Of a stretch of 64,000 bases of DNA, positions 1 through 8,586 are shown one piece after another; the first letter of the stretch is position 1; every line of letters begins with the position of its first letter. The translations under genes and the position numbers were made by a program. Origin of the DNA: Allostella vacuolata (GTDB lineage: Bacteria; Pseudomonadota; Alphaproteobacteria; ATCC43930; Allostellaceae); NCBI GenBank assembly GCA_006739055.1, contig AP019702.1, positions 3,435,388 to 3,499,387 of the forward strand, in the 5' to 3' direction. The notes below the pieces were generated by a model that was given only the letters and a program-made list of their open reading frames with translations, was not told the DNA's origin and searched no databases.

Positions 1-80
1 CGGGCGATATGCGCCTCGCCGCCGTTGGCGAACTCCGACTCCTCCCGGGGGCCGCACCAGGGACAGGGAATGAGCAGCAT
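1..80 (-). CDS. soxD: Sarcosine oxidase delta subunit, 5' end only
   Basis: Only the first 26 codons lie in the window; the gene runs off the left edge. The visible start reads MLLIPCPWCG and continues with the E-E-S-E-F and GGEAHIAR segments typical of the small zinc-binding delta subunit of heterotetrameric sarcosine oxidase. The CPWC pair is the first half of its zinc site. It begins 10 bases after the soxB stop on the same strand, which matches the usual soxB-soxD-soxA-soxG order. The complex oxidatively demethylates sarcosine to glycine in the cytoplasm and passes the one-carbon unit to tetrahydrofolate. The identification rests on a short but characteristic N-terminus. Confidence 0.9.
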   Translation of the reverse strand, partial: MLLIPCPWCGPREESEFANGGEAHIA

Positions 81-90
81 CTGCGGGCTC

Positions 91-1341
91 TCAGTGGGCG
101 ACCGCGGCCGCGCCATGCTCGTCGATGAGCGCGCCGGTCGTGAAGCGGTCGAGGCTGAAGGGGGCGTTCAAGGGGTGCGGCTCGCCGGTGGCGACGGTGT
201 GGGCGAAGACCCAGCCCGACCCGGGCGTGGCCTTGAAGCCGCCCGTGCCCCAGCCGCAATTGAGGAACAGGCCGTCGACGGGCGTGCGGCCGATGATCGG
301 CGAGGCATCCGGGCAGACGTCGACGATGCCGGCCCAGGTGCGCATCATGCGCAGGCGGCTGAAGATCGGGAACAGCTCCAGCAGCGCCCCCATCTGGTGC
401 TCGACGACGTGGAACGAGCCGCGCTGGGCGTAGGAGTTGAAGGCGTCGATTCCTGCCCCCATCACCAGCTCGCCCTTGTCGGACTGGCTGACATAGACAT
501 GGACCGCATTGGACATGACCACGCAGTCGAGCACCGGCTTGATCGGCTCCGACACCAGGGCCTGCAGCGGGTGCGACTGCACCGGCAGGCGGAAGCCCGC
601 CATGCCGGCCAGCACCGAGGAATGGCCGGCGCCGACCAGCGCCACCTTGCCCGCCTTGATGGCGCCGCGGGTGGTCTGGACGCCGGTCACCCGGCCGCCC
701 GCCACGTCGATGCCGGTCACCTCGCAGTTCTGGATGATGTCGACGCCGCGGGCATCGGCCGCCCGGGCATAGCCCCAGGCGACGGCGTCGTGGCGCGCGA
801 CGCCGCCACGCCGTTGCAGGGTGGCGCCCAGCACCGGGTGCCGCCGGCGGGCGTCGATGTCGATGATCGGGCAGAACTCCCGCACCTCCTCGGGCGACAG
901 CCACTCGCCGTCGATGCCGTTCAGCCGGTTCGCCTGCACCCGCCGCACCCCCTCGCGCACGTCATGCAAGGTGTGGGCGAGGTTCAGCACCCCGCGCTGG
1001 CTCAGCATGACGTTGAGGTTGAGGTCGGCCGACAGGCCCTCCCAGAGCTTCAGGGAGTGCTCGTAGAGGCGGGCGCTCTCGTCCCACAGGTAGTTGGAGC
1101 GGATGATGGTGGTGTTGCGGCCCGTGTTGCCGCCGCCGAGCCAGCCCTTCTCCAGCACCGCGACATTGGTGATGCCGTGGTTCTTGGCCAGGTAGTAGGC
1201 GGTCGCCAAGCCATGCCCGCCGGCCCCGACGACGACCACGTCGTAGGCATCGCGCGGCTGGGCGTCGCGCCAGTAGGCCGGCCACGCACGGTGCCGGTCG
1301 AGCGCGTTGAGCGCCAGTTGAAAGAACGAGAAACGCTGCAT
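91..1341 (-). CDS. soxB: Sarcosine oxidase beta subunit
   Basis: This 416-residue flavoprotein has the family's normal length. A Rossmann dinucleotide-binding motif GAGGHG sits at about residues 39-44, followed by ATAYYL, and the C-terminal half has the DAO-fold motif [14 protein letters not shown]. The N-terminus [14 protein letters not shown] is typical of SoxB and supports the ATG at 1341. In this family the beta subunit carries FAD and a covalently bound FMN and holds the sarcosine-oxidising site. It is followed at 10 bases by soxD, so the rest of the operon (soxA, soxG) is expected beyond the left edge. No odd features were seen. Confidence 0.95.
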   Translation of the reverse strand: MQRFSFFQLALNALDRHRAWPAYWRDAQPRDAYDVVVVGAGGHGLATAYYLAKNHGITNVAVLEKGWLGGGNTGRNTTIIRSNYLWDESARLYEHSLKLWEGLSADLNLNVMLSQRGVLNLAHTLHDVREGVRRVQANRLNGIDGEWLSPEEVREFCPIIDIDARRRHPVLGATLQRRGGVARHDAVAWGYARAADARGVDIIQNCEVTGIDVAGGRVTGVQTTRGAIKAGKVALVGAGHSSVLAGMAGFRLPVQSHPLQALVSEPIKPVLDCVVMSNAVHVYVSQSDKGELVMGAGIDAFNSYAQRGSFHVVEHQMGALLELFPIFSRLRMMRTWAGIVDVCPDASPIIGRTPVDGLFLNCGWGTGGFKATPGSGWVFAHTVATGEPHPLNAPFSLDRFTTGALIDEHGAAAVAH

Positions 1342-1418
1342 CCATCCTCGGGCCGCGGGGCGCGGGCGGCCCGAGGGTAGGCGAGCGGAAGCCGGCTGTC
1401 TAACGCCCCGAGCGCGAC

Positions 1419-2003
1419 CTAGACGCGAACGCGCTCGACCGGCGGCGGATTGTGGTTGATGGGCCGCACCGTGGAGGCCTGGGCCCCCTTGATGCCCTCG
1501 CCCTCGGCCACCTCGCAGCGCACCTTGTGGCCGACCTCGAGCCCGTCGAAGCCCTCGTCGACGACCGCGTTGCGGTGGAAATAGACCTCCTGCCCGTCCG
1601 GCATCCGCACGAAGCCGTAGCCCTTCTGGGCGAAGATGCGCTCGACCACCCCGTGCGTCGGCACCTCGTGCGACTTGACGATCCCGGCCTGGCGCTCCGC
1701 CTTATCGGCGAGCTGGCGGCGCGCCGCCTCGAAGGCCTCGTTGACGGCGACGTAGATGCCGTCCTGCGCCTGGCCGTCATGGTGCTCGCGGGCCACCGCG
1801 ATCTCGCCCCCCGGATAGGTTATGTCGACGCGCACCTTGAAGAGCTTGGCGACACCCTGCTTGCGCACGGCCTCGATGGCGACGCGGCAGCTGGTGATGC
1901 GGTCCTTGAACTTGGACAGCCGGTCCGCTCGCTCGCGCACGCGCTTCTCGACGCTTTCGGAGGAGTCGATGTTGCGGAAGGTGATCTGCAGCGGGATCTG
2001 CAT
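1419..2003 (-). CDS. HPF/RaiA ribosome-associated domain fused to cold-shock domain
   Basis: The 194-residue protein has two domains. Residues 1 to about 105 resemble the HPF/RaiA/YfiA fold that binds the small ribosomal subunit during hibernation. Residues about 117-190 are a cold-shock domain with RNP-like motifs KGYGFV (127-132) and VYFHRNAV (140-147). The start at 2003 is chosen because AGAGGA lies six bases upstream; an in-frame ATG at 2018 would add five residues. It is divergent from the dipeptidase-like gene and stands alone. The domain order is known in proteobacteria; a role in ribosome protection or RNA binding under stress is inferred from the domains. Confidence 0.85.
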   Translation of the reverse strand: MQIPLQITFRNIDSSESVEKRVRERADRLSKFKDRITSCRVAIEAVRKQGVAKLFKVRVDITYPGGEIAVAREHHDGQAQDGIYVAVNEAFEAARRQLADKAERQAGIVKSHEVPTHGVVERIFAQKGYGFVRMPDGQEVYFHRNAVVDEGFDGLEVGHKVRCEVAEGEGIKGAQASTVRPINHNPPPVERVRV

Positions 2004-2144
2004 TGTGGTCCTCTTCATGGAAGGCTGGATCGGTTGTGCCCTGCGGGTGGCGCCCGCGCCCTCGCCTCCTTGACCTCCTGATTTCCATGTCGGTCCGATT
2101 GGCCCAGTATCAAGTCCGTCCGATGACATTCCCCGAGGCAGCCG

Positions 2145-3152
2145 ATGCCGTCCGATCCGGCCGAACTCTACCGCAGCGCCATCGTCATCGACGCCACCTG
2201 CCCGCTGCTCGACCGCAAGGGCTTCCTCGACCTCTACCGCCAGGGCGGGGTGACGGCGCTCTGCCCCACCGTGGGCGCGACCGGCGGGGCGGCGGAGACG
2301 TTCCGGGCGCTGGCCGGCTGGCTCGCCCATGTGCGCGAGCAGGAGGGGCTGCTGCTGGTGCGCCGCGCCGCCGACATCGAGGAGGCCAAGCGCAGCGGGC
2401 GGATCGGCATCATCCTGCATTTCCAGGGGGCCGACCCGGTCGAGGACGACCTGGCGCTGCTCGACGGCTACCACGCCATGGGCCTGCGCATGCTGCAGCT
2501 CGCCTACAACGCCAGGAACCGGGTCGGCGACGGCTGCGAGGAGCGCACCGACGCGGGGCTGAGCCGCTTCGGCATCGCGCTGATCGAGCGGCTGGAGGCG
2601 CTGCGCATCGTCGTCGACTGCTCGCACACCGGCTACCGCACGACCATGGAGGCGATGGAGCGGGCGACGCGGCCGGTGGTCTTCTCCCACTCCAACCCGC
2701 GGACCGTGAAGGAATCGCCGCGCAACATCGGTGACGACCAGATCCGGGCGGTGGCGGCGACCGGCGGGCTGATCGGCATGAACGGCTTCCCGGCGTTCGT
2801 CGCGGCGCGCGAGCGGCCGACTGTCGACGACCTGATCGACCATATCGACTACACGGTGCAGCTGGTCGGCGACGACCATGTCGGGCTCGGCATCGACTAT
2901 TATTACGGCCAGCACCCGTTCGCCGACCCGGCCGAGGCCCGCCGCCTCTATGACGGCTGGGTCGCCGCCGGGCGCTGGAACCCCGCCAACTACCCGCCGC
3001 CGCCCTACCACTACCCCCAGGGGATCGAGACGCCCGACCGTCTGCCCCACCTGGCCGAGCGCCTGGCGGCGCGCGGCTACGGCGACCCGGCGATCCTGAA
3101 GATCCTCGGCCGCAACTGGCAGCGCGTCTTCCGCGAGGTGTGGGGGGCATGA
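2145..3152 (+). CDS. Membrane dipeptidase-like protein (peptidase M19 family) with altered metal ligands
   Basis: The 335-residue protein matches the renal dipeptidase fold in its middle and C-terminal parts: VDCSHTGYRT around His161, VFSHSNPR around His182 and VGLGIDYYYG around Asp251. Two canonical zinc-ligand positions differ. The N-terminal His-x-Asp motif is replaced by VIDATCPLL (residues 14-22), and the usual Glu-Gly motif reads HFQG (92-95). It may bind one metal rather than two, or act on something other than dipeptides. Its stop overlaps the next gene's start as ATGA, so the two are co-translated. Family assignment is firm; substrate is unknown. Confidence 0.8.
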   Translation: MPSDPAELYRSAIVIDATCPLLDRKGFLDLYRQGGVTALCPTVGATGGAAETFRALAGWLAHVREQEGLLLVRRAADIEEAKRSGRIGIILHFQGADPVEDDLALLDGYHAMGLRMLQLAYNARNRVGDGCEERTDAGLSRFGIALIERLEALRIVVDCSHTGYRTTMEAMERATRPVVFSHSNPRTVKESPRNIGDDQIRAVAATGGLIGMNGFPAFVAARERPTVDDLIDHIDYTVQLVGDDHVGLGIDYYYGQHPFADPAEARRLYDGWVAAGRWNPANYPPPPYHYPQGIETPDRLPHLAERLAARGYGDPAILKILGRNWQRVFREVWGA

Positions 3153-3802
3153 CGGCGACGCGCAGGCTGTGGGGCCGCCGCAACTCCTTCAACGTGCAGA
3201 AGGTGGCGTGGTTGCTGGGCGAGCTCGGCCTGCCCCATGCGCATGTCGAGGCGGGCGGCGCCTTCGGTGGTCTCGACGAGCCCGCCTTTCGCGCGATGAA
3301 CCCGCACGGCCGGGTGCCGGTGCTGGAGGAGGACGGCCTCGTCCTGTGGGAATCCCACACGATCCTGCGCTACCTCGCCGCCGCCCATGGCGGCCCGGCC
3401 TGGTGGCCGGCCGACCCGGCGCGGCGGGCCATGGCCGACCGCTGGATGGACTGGGCCCAGGCTTCCCTGCAACCGGCCTTCATGGACCTCTTCTGGGGCT
3501 GGTACCGCACGCCCGCGCCGCAGCGCAACGAGGCCCGCATCGCGGACGCCAGCCGCCGCTGCGACGGCTTCTACGCACTGCTCGACCGCGAGCTCGCCGG
3601 CCGTCCCTGGCTTGCCGGCGATGGTTTCACGCTGGCCGACATCCCGGCCGGCGCCAGCCTCTTTCGCTGGTTCGCGATGGAGCTGCCCCGCCCCGCGCTG
3701 CCCCACCTCGAAGCCTGGTACGCCCGCCTCGCGGCCCGCCCGGCCTATCGCGAACATGTCATGCGACCGTTCGACGAACTGAAAGGGCGGACGGACTATT
3801 GA
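3149..3802 (+). CDS. Glutathione S-transferase family protein
   Basis: This 217-residue protein starts with a thioredoxin-like GST domain. RRNSFNVQKVAWLLGELGLP is the glutathione-binding start with a Ser-Phe-Asn-Val catalytic segment, followed by MNPHGRVPVLE and the WESHTILRYL Glu-Ser pair that contacts glutathione. The C-terminal helical domain has the usual LADIPAG segment. The ATG at 3149 overlaps the dipeptidase-like stop as ATGA, which decides this start over an upstream GTG. Co-translation with a dipeptidase homologue suggests handling of glutathione conjugates or Cys-Gly products, but that is inference. Confidence 0.88.
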   Translation: MTATRRLWGRRNSFNVQKVAWLLGELGLPHAHVEAGGAFGGLDEPAFRAMNPHGRVPVLEEDGLVLWESHTILRYLAAAHGGPAWWPADPARRAMADRWMDWAQASLQPAFMDLFWGWYRTPAPQRNEARIADASRRCDGFYALLDRELAGRPWLAGDGFTLADIPAGASLFRWFAMELPRPALPHLEAWYARLAARPAYREHVMRPFDELKGRTDY

Positions 3803-4040
3803 TCGGCCCCGGGGAACCTAGGCGCTGGCAACGCATTGGCAACCTGTATGGCGCAGGTTCGCGCCCGTCGCGTCGTGTGCAATCGCTGGGAAGCAGCCTC
3901 TTGTATTGGGTCCTATCAAGGAGCATATACCGCTGGTCGATACCCGATTTGTTCGGCCAGCTCTCCATGCTCGTGATCGAGCGCCGAGCCCTGTTTTCCG
4001 TACTGTCGAAGTTTGATCGCCGCAATCGCAGCGGCGCGCC

Positions 4041-4064
4041 GGCCGTTGCGCATGCGCAACGGCC
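4041..4064. promoter_or_regulatory. Perfect 24-bp palindrome in a 313-bp intergenic region
   Basis: The stretch 3803-4115 has no convincing gene. It holds a gapless perfect palindrome with arms GGCCGTTGCGCA and TGCGCAACGGCC. It lies about 50 bases upstream of the small gene at 4116. The absence of a loop favours a protein-binding site over an RNA hairpin. Which regulator would bind is not known. Confidence 0.4.
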
Positions 4065-4115
4065 TCCTACACAACCAATCAAGAGCCGCCCGGCAGCTGC
4101 CGGTACGGCCAGTGG

Positions 4116-4292
4116 ATGACCATGCAGACCATGACGATCGAGACCACCACCCAGACCCACCACCACGGCCAGATCCGGGCCCAGATCCGCGCCAAGGCGA
4201 CGCAGCCCAAGCCCGGCCTGCCCCGCCGCCCGCAGCCCCAGGGGCTGACCCGCGAGCAGCTGCGGAAGATCGTGGAAGACCTGATCGGCTGA
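4116..4292 (+). CDS. Small uncharacterised protein, 58 residues
   Basis: The frame begins MTMQTMTIETTT, is rich in Gln, Thr, His and Pro, and ends in a likely helix LTREQLRKIVEDLIG. Nearly every third codon base is G or C, as in neighbouring real genes, and a hairpin follows the stop. I do not recognise a family. There is no signal peptide or membrane segment, and the protein would be basic in the middle with an acidic helical tail. Translation could begin at any of three in-frame ATGs (4116, 4122, 4131); no strong ribosome site separates them. It is plausibly real but supported only by codon use and the downstream hairpin. Confidence 0.45.
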   Translation: MTMQTMTIETTTQTHHHGQIRAQIRAKATQPKPGLPRRPQPQGLTREQLRKIVEDLIG

Positions 4293-4308
4293 CTAAATCA
4301 CCCACTAT

Positions 4309-4332
4309 GCCGTCGATCTATTGATCGACGGC
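4309..4332 (+). terminator. Hairpin after the small gene
   Basis: Perfect 10-bp stem GCCGTCGATC / GATCGACGGC with a TATT loop begins 16 bases after the stop at 4292. It lacks a T-run, so termination strength is uncertain. It also marks the start of the AT-rich segment. Confidence 0.5.
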
Positions 4333-4441
4333 AACCTGCACCAGATCGAGACAGTAATTTTTAAGCCATCAGGCCGTTATTGTTTCATGGCGTCGCGATC
4401 GACGTGACCTTACAATCGCGACCTTATAATTATTGAGTTAA

Positions 4442-5599
4442 TCATTTCTGCTTCATTGCCTCCATAACACCGGACTTTATCTTCCAGTTTGCTCGAAATT
4501 GTTCAGGTATGTCAAATATAGCCAACAACGTTCTGACAAATGACAAAGCCATATCAGTTTCTTCAGCTGTTGGCATATATCCTTTATGAACTATCGCATT
4601 CCGTAGCTGTAGAGTTCTGTTTGCCCATGCCATTAGATCCGATTTATCTTCACTGTACAGATCAAGAATACTAGGCAGTATAGAATTAACTAAATACTTC
4701 CATGCCGCATCGATTTTTATCTTAAAATTCGGTGATTTTCTTAGAATTATCATATATTTTTGCCGCTCTTCATAAATGGCAATCTCAAAGATAGACATAG
4801 CTTCCACAACTGCTGAACGATATTGCTTATGTATAAAGGCGCTATCGACAATTTTCTCCAGCGCAAACAGATTCTCCGATAATTCGAATCCATTGAAAAG
4901 ATAACTGCCAACTCTCTCTGCGATCTTTCCAATTTCCTCAGAATTACTCTCAATATCTTGCAATCCTCGCGCTGCCTGTCGTATGGAAAATACTAGCGGA
5001 CTAAATTTTTCTGTATAGGCGTACAATATTCTCCTTTCGAGTGGCAACGACCTTTCATATGGATTATAAAAGTAATTTGCGACTTTCAATGGCATTTCTA
5101 TATCTTCCAGATACACCTCAATTGGCGCCCTCACATCCGGATGTATATATCTGTAAGCTCCAATAAATCTCTTTAGTACAGAAGAGAATTTGGAAATTAC
5201 CCTAGCCTCCATTGGATCGACCATCTCCCAACTTACATTTATTGTTGTATAAATGTCTTTCATAAATATTTTACCGTTTATCTTCTTCTCCACAGCGATA
5301 ATTGGCTGTGGCCGGCCTCTAGCATCAGCCGCGTGAACTACCAAGCTATCCGTTTCTATTTGCGGGATAGGATGCAGTAACTCGGTATACGTTTTTGCGC
5401 CATCCGGACGAGTCTTGAAATCGTTATTAAAATCCACGACCACCATTGGTCTCTTATGCTCGACTATACAAATCAGCGCATTTATGTCTTCCGATTGTAT
5501 TACATAGCTACTCATCGCAGGCAGATTAATGAGCCCACGATACTCAAACTGGACGGTTACTACGCCAATCTCTTTGCAGAAAACCACCATAATATACAC
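4442..5599 (-). CDS. AT-rich orphan protein with C-terminal HEPN-like motif
   Basis: This gene stands out by composition: it uses A- and T-ending codons throughout, unlike its GC-rich neighbours, so it was probably acquired by transfer. The product is 385 residues from a GTG at 5599; an ATG at 5590 is an alternative. The first half looks mixed or beta-rich. The last 150 residues are helical and contain LQLRNAIVHKGY, where Arg333 and His338 form an R-x4-H motif with Asn after Arg. This is the signature of HEPN ribonuclease-type domains, including ApeA-like ones. No toxin or antitoxin partner, integrase or tRNA is adjacent. The HEPN call is from motif and helical context only; a defence role is inference. 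Confidence 0.55.
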   Translation of the reverse strand: MYIMVVFCKEIGVVTVQFEYRGLINLPAMSSYVIQSEDINALICIVEHKRPMVVVDFNNDFKTRPDGAKTYTELLHPIPQIETDSLVVHAADARGRPQPIIAVEKKINGKIFMKDIYTTINVSWEMVDPMEARVISKFSSVLKRFIGAYRYIHPDVRAPIEVYLEDIEMPLKVANYFYNPYERSLPLERRILYAYTEKFSPLVFSIRQAARGLQDIESNSEEIGKIAERVGSYLFNGFELSENLFALEKIVDSAFIHKQYRSAVVEAMSIFEIAIYEERQKYMIILRKSPNFKIKIDAAWKYLVNSILPSILDLYSEDKSDLMAWANRTLQLRNAIVHKGYMPTAEETDMALSFVRTLLAIFDIPEQFRANWKIKSGVMEAMKQK

Positions 5600-5654
5600 T
5601 TAGGTGAACAGTGCACGCTTCGCAAGTTCTCAAGTCTGACTTCAAGCATTCTCT

Positions 5655-6569
5655 TCAGGCACCATATCCTCCATACTCTACGGGCGTAAGGTCGGCCGGG
5701 TCGGCGTGGCGCTGCCAGTAGAGGTCGCGCACCCGGCTCGTGACCGGGCCGGGTGCGCCGTTGAAGAGGATGCGATCGTCGAGGCGGACGATCGGCAGGA
5801 TGCCGCCCGCGGTGCTGGAGACGAACACCTCGTCCGCCTCGCGGAAGCGCGCCTCCGACAGCGGGCCGACTTCCAGCTCGATGCCCCGCTCGCGGCACAG
5901 GTCGATGACCGTGCCGCGGGTGATCCCTTCCAGCACGCCGCGATCGGGCGTCACCACCCGGTCGCCGAACACCGCGAAGACGTTGAAGCCCGGCCCCTCG
6001 GTGACGTTGCCGTCGGTACCGAGCAGGATGGCCGTGTCGGCCCCCCGCTCGTAGGCCTCGAGCTGGCCGCGCTCCAGGTCGAGCCAATGGTAGTTCTTCA
6101 CCGTCGGATCGACCGATTCCGGCGGGATGCGGCGGAAGGGCGGGATGATCGCCGACAGGCCCTGCTCCTGCGCCTTCTGCCCGCCGATCCACACGAACGG
6201 CAGGGCATAGGCGATCAGCCGGTTGTGGCACAGCCGCAGGTCGCGCGAGCCGACGGGCGGCCGGCCGCGGGTGCAGACCATCGCCACATAGGCCTGCTGC
6301 AGGCCCGTGCGCCGCACGCATTCGGCCAGCAATTCGGCCAGCGCCGCGCGTTCCATGCCGATGTCCATGCGCAGGACGGATACCGACCGCAGGAAGCGGT
6401 CGAGATGCTGCCCGAGGCGGAAGAAGGCCCCGTCCCACACATGCGCGACGTCATAGGTCACGTCCGACCGGGTGAAGCCCAGGTCGAGGATGGAGATCGA
6501 CGCCTCGTCGAGCGCCTTCCATTCGCCGTCCACCCAGGCGATGCCGCCCGGTGCCAGGGTCAGACTCAT
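5655..6569 (-). CDS. Class IV PLP aminotransferase (BCAT/D-amino acid/R-amine transaminase fold)
   Basis: The 304-residue protein has the fold-IV hallmarks: SVDPTVKNYHWLDL with the PLP lysine at Lys158, TEGPGFNVF with Glu191 that contacts the PLP pyridine nitrogen, and GITRGTVIDL near the phosphate site. The N-terminal ILDLGFTRSDVTYD is typical of the non-BCAT branches (D-alanine, aminodeoxychorismate or R-amine transaminases), so substrate and stereochemistry are open. Its ATG at 6569 overlaps the stop of the upstream hydrolase as ATGA. It is the last gene of a three-gene operon with a desaturase and a MetX-like hydrolase, which points to a tailoring reaction rather than central valine synthesis. 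Confidence 0.85.
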   Translation of the reverse strand: MSLTLAPGGIAWVDGEWKALDEASISILDLGFTRSDVTYDVAHVWDGAFFRLGQHLDRFLRSVSVLRMDIGMERAALAELLAECVRRTGLQQAYVAMVCTRGRPPVGSRDLRLCHNRLIAYALPFVWIGGQKAQEQGLSAIIPPFRRIPPESVDPTVKNYHWLDLERGQLEAYERGADTAILLGTDGNVTEGPGFNVFAVFGDRVVTPDRGVLEGITRGTVIDLCRERGIELEVGPLSEARFREADEVFVSSTAGGILPIVRLDDRILFNGAPGPVTSRVRDLYWQRHADPADLTPVEYGGYGA

Positions 6570-7579
6570 GATGCCAGCAACTCCGCTACGGCCTTGGCGA
6601 TGAAGCGTTCGTCCTCGGGGTTCTGGGCCGGGTTGCCGGCACGGTGGCCCCAGGCGGACGGGATGGGCTTGAGGCGCGCATAGGGGATGTGCGGCACCTC
6701 GCGGGCATTGTCGGCGACCTGGAAATAGAGGTCCGTGTCGCCCGGCATGACCAGGGTCTTGGCCCGGATCGAGCCGAGCGCCCGGCGCAGGTCACCGCGA
6801 TAGCGGTCGTTGGCGGAAATGTCGCCGTGCTGCCAGGTCCAGAGCTGGGCCAGCAGGTCATTGGCGTTGCGCCGGAGGTAGTTGCCTTCCCAGCCCGAAA
6901 CCAGGAAATCCTCCAGCGAGGCGAAGCCGATGCGCCGCCACAACTCCTCGCGGTAGAAGGTCTGCGACAGGGCCCAGCCGGCATAGACCCGGCCCATGGC
7001 GCGCAGGCCGCGCACCGGCGTCTCGTGGAACCAGCCGTCGCGGAAGGCGGCGTCCGCGGTCAGCGTCGCCCGCACGCCTTCGATGAAGACCTGGTTGTGC
7101 GGCGCGGTGCGGGCGGAGCCGCAGACGACGCAGATCCGCTCCACCATCTCCGGGTAGAGGGCGCCCCAGTGGTAGGCCTGCTGGCCGCCCATCGACCAGC
7201 CATAGACCAGCGCCAGCCGGTCGATCCCCAGCCCCTCGGTCAGCAGCCGGTGCTGGGCGCGGATGTTGTCGAGGTAGGTGACGTTCGGCCAGCGGCCGCG
7301 GTCATGGGCGCCGCCCACGTTGCTGGGCGAGGTCGAGAGGCCGTTGGCGAACTGGTTGGGAATGACGACGAACCACTTCCCGGGGTCCAGCACCCGGCCC
7401 GGCCCGATCAGCCACTCCGTGTCGTGGTGCTGGGCGGAATAGGAGGTGGGATAGAGCACGACGTTGTCGCGCGCCGGCGACAGCGTGCCGTAGGTGGTGT
7501 AGGCGAGCCGCGCGCCGCGCAGGGTCGCCCCGCCCTGGAGGACGAAGTCGCCCAGATCGAACAGCTGCGCCTCGGTCAT
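6566..7579 (-). CDS. Alpha/beta hydrolase of the homoserine O-acetyltransferase (MetX)-like family
   Basis: The 337-residue protein has the MetX-type layout: an N-terminal DNVVLYPTSYSAQ strand-turn, the nucleophile elbow VYGWSMGGQQA with Ser129, an acid in MPGDTDLYF and a histidine in WGHRAGNP near residue 312. MetX-like proteins include true acyltransferases and plain hydrolases. Nothing nearby belongs to methionine synthesis, so a hydrolase or acyltransferase of another small molecule is likelier. The start at 7579 overlaps the desaturase stop as ATGA, and its own stop overlaps the aminotransferase start the same way, so the three products are made together. Confidence 0.82.
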   Translation of the reverse strand: MTEAQLFDLGDFVLQGGATLRGARLAYTTYGTLSPARDNVVLYPTSYSAQHHDTEWLIGPGRVLDPGKWFVVIPNQFANGLSTSPSNVGGAHDRGRWPNVTYLDNIRAQHRLLTEGLGIDRLALVYGWSMGGQQAYHWGALYPEMVERICVVCGSARTAPHNQVFIEGVRATLTADAAFRDGWFHETPVRGLRAMGRVYAGWALSQTFYREELWRRIGFASLEDFLVSGWEGNYLRRNANDLLAQLWTWQHGDISANDRYRGDLRRALGSIRAKTLVMPGDTDLYFQVADNAREVPHIPYARLKPIPSAWGHRAGNPAQNPEDERFIAKAVAELLAS

Positions 7580-8487
7580 CGCGCACCGTCCAGGCCGCCC
7601 AGGATGGCGCGGTGGGTCGGCGCGTAGCCGCGCGTCACATGGGCCAGCCGCGGGGCGATCCGGCGGTGGGCCGCCGGCAACGCGTGGAACGGGATCGAGG
7701 GATAGAGATGGTGTTCGGCGTGGTAGGGCATGTTCCAGTGCACCAGTCGGACGGGCCAGGAGGCGAGCGTGGTTCGGGTATTGGTCAGCGTGTTCGAGTC
7801 CTCGGTGCAGCCGGTGTGCTCGGCCAGCAGCATGTAGCGCAGGATGGGCTGCGCCAGCACCACCGGGCCGATCCAGTAGAGCAGCGGCCCCCACGGGTCG
7901 AGGGCGGCCCAGCCGACCCCGACCAGGATGCAGAGCGCGTACATGGCGGCGACGGAGCGCCGGGTCTGCGCCCGCGCCCGCTCCGGCACGAACGGGAAGT
8001 CGCGGAAGTCGCCGCGCAGCACCCGCCAGGCGATCCGCGCGCGCGCCTGCCAGTAGACGAGGCCCGAGACGCGGCGGGCATAGGCCAGCAGCGAGCGGGG
8101 GGCGGGCGGCGCCAGCTCGGGGTCGAGCGCGGGATCCTGGCAGTGGCGGTGATGGGCGTAGTGGAAATGCTTGTAGAAGTCGAAATTGACCAGGCCCGGC
8201 ACCGCCGCCAGCCAGCCGACGATGTCGTTGGCCCGCCGGCTGCGGAAGGCGGTGTAGTGCACGCATTCGTGCACCGGCGCGAACAGGGCGACCAGGAACC
8301 AGCCGAGCAGCAGCATCGCCGGCAGGACCAGCCAGTCGCCGCGCGCCAGGGAGACCAGCCAGGCAGCCGCCGCGATCAGCAGCACGTGGACCGCCAGCTG
8401 CGCCGCGCCCAGCGCATCGGAGCGCCTTGAGAGGGCCTTCACGTCGCCCGGCGCCAGCACGCGCCCCATCGGCATCACCGCTTCCAT
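7576..8487 (-). CDS. Membrane fatty acid desaturase family protein
   Basis: The 303-residue membrane protein carries the three histidine clusters of the desaturase/hydroxylase superfamily: HECVH (73-77), HFHYAHHRH (107-115) and HAEHH (256-260). Hydrophobic segments near 30-70 and 185-225 would span the membrane. The clusters bind a di-iron centre that activates oxygen to desaturate or hydroxylate an acyl or similar chain. The start at 8487 is chosen for AGAGGA six bases upstream; the longer frame upstream lacks a good site. It heads a coupled operon with a MetX-like hydrolase and a class IV aminotransferase. Substrate unknown. Confidence 0.87.
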   Translation of the reverse strand: MEAVMPMGRVLAPGDVKALSRRSDALGAAQLAVHVLLIAAAAWLVSLARGDWLVLPAMLLLGWFLVALFAPVHECVHYTAFRSRRANDIVGWLAAVPGLVNFDFYKHFHYAHHRHCQDPALDPELAPPAPRSLLAYARRVSGLVYWQARARIAWRVLRGDFRDFPFVPERARAQTRRSVAAMYALCILVGVGWAALDPWGPLLYWIGPVVLAQPILRYMLLAEHTGCTEDSNTLTNTRTTLASWPVRLVHWNMPYHAEHHLYPSIPFHALPAAHRRIAPRLAHVTRGYAPTHRAILGGLDGAR

Positions 8488-8586
8488 CGTCCGTCCTCTT
8501 GTACCGCCATTCAGCTTAGGCGACCGGACCGTCGGATGGCCAGCCGCCGCAGCCCGGCAGCACCGCAGCAAGAAGGATGCCGGTCT

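Noticed and set aside
4013-4324. 103-residue frame over the small gene
   Set aside because: It lies in a different register from the well-biased 58-codon frame and ends beyond the hairpin.
5456-5689. 77-residue plus-strand frame in the AT-rich islet
   Set aside because: It is opposite the HEPN-like gene, has no ribosome site and no recognisable features.
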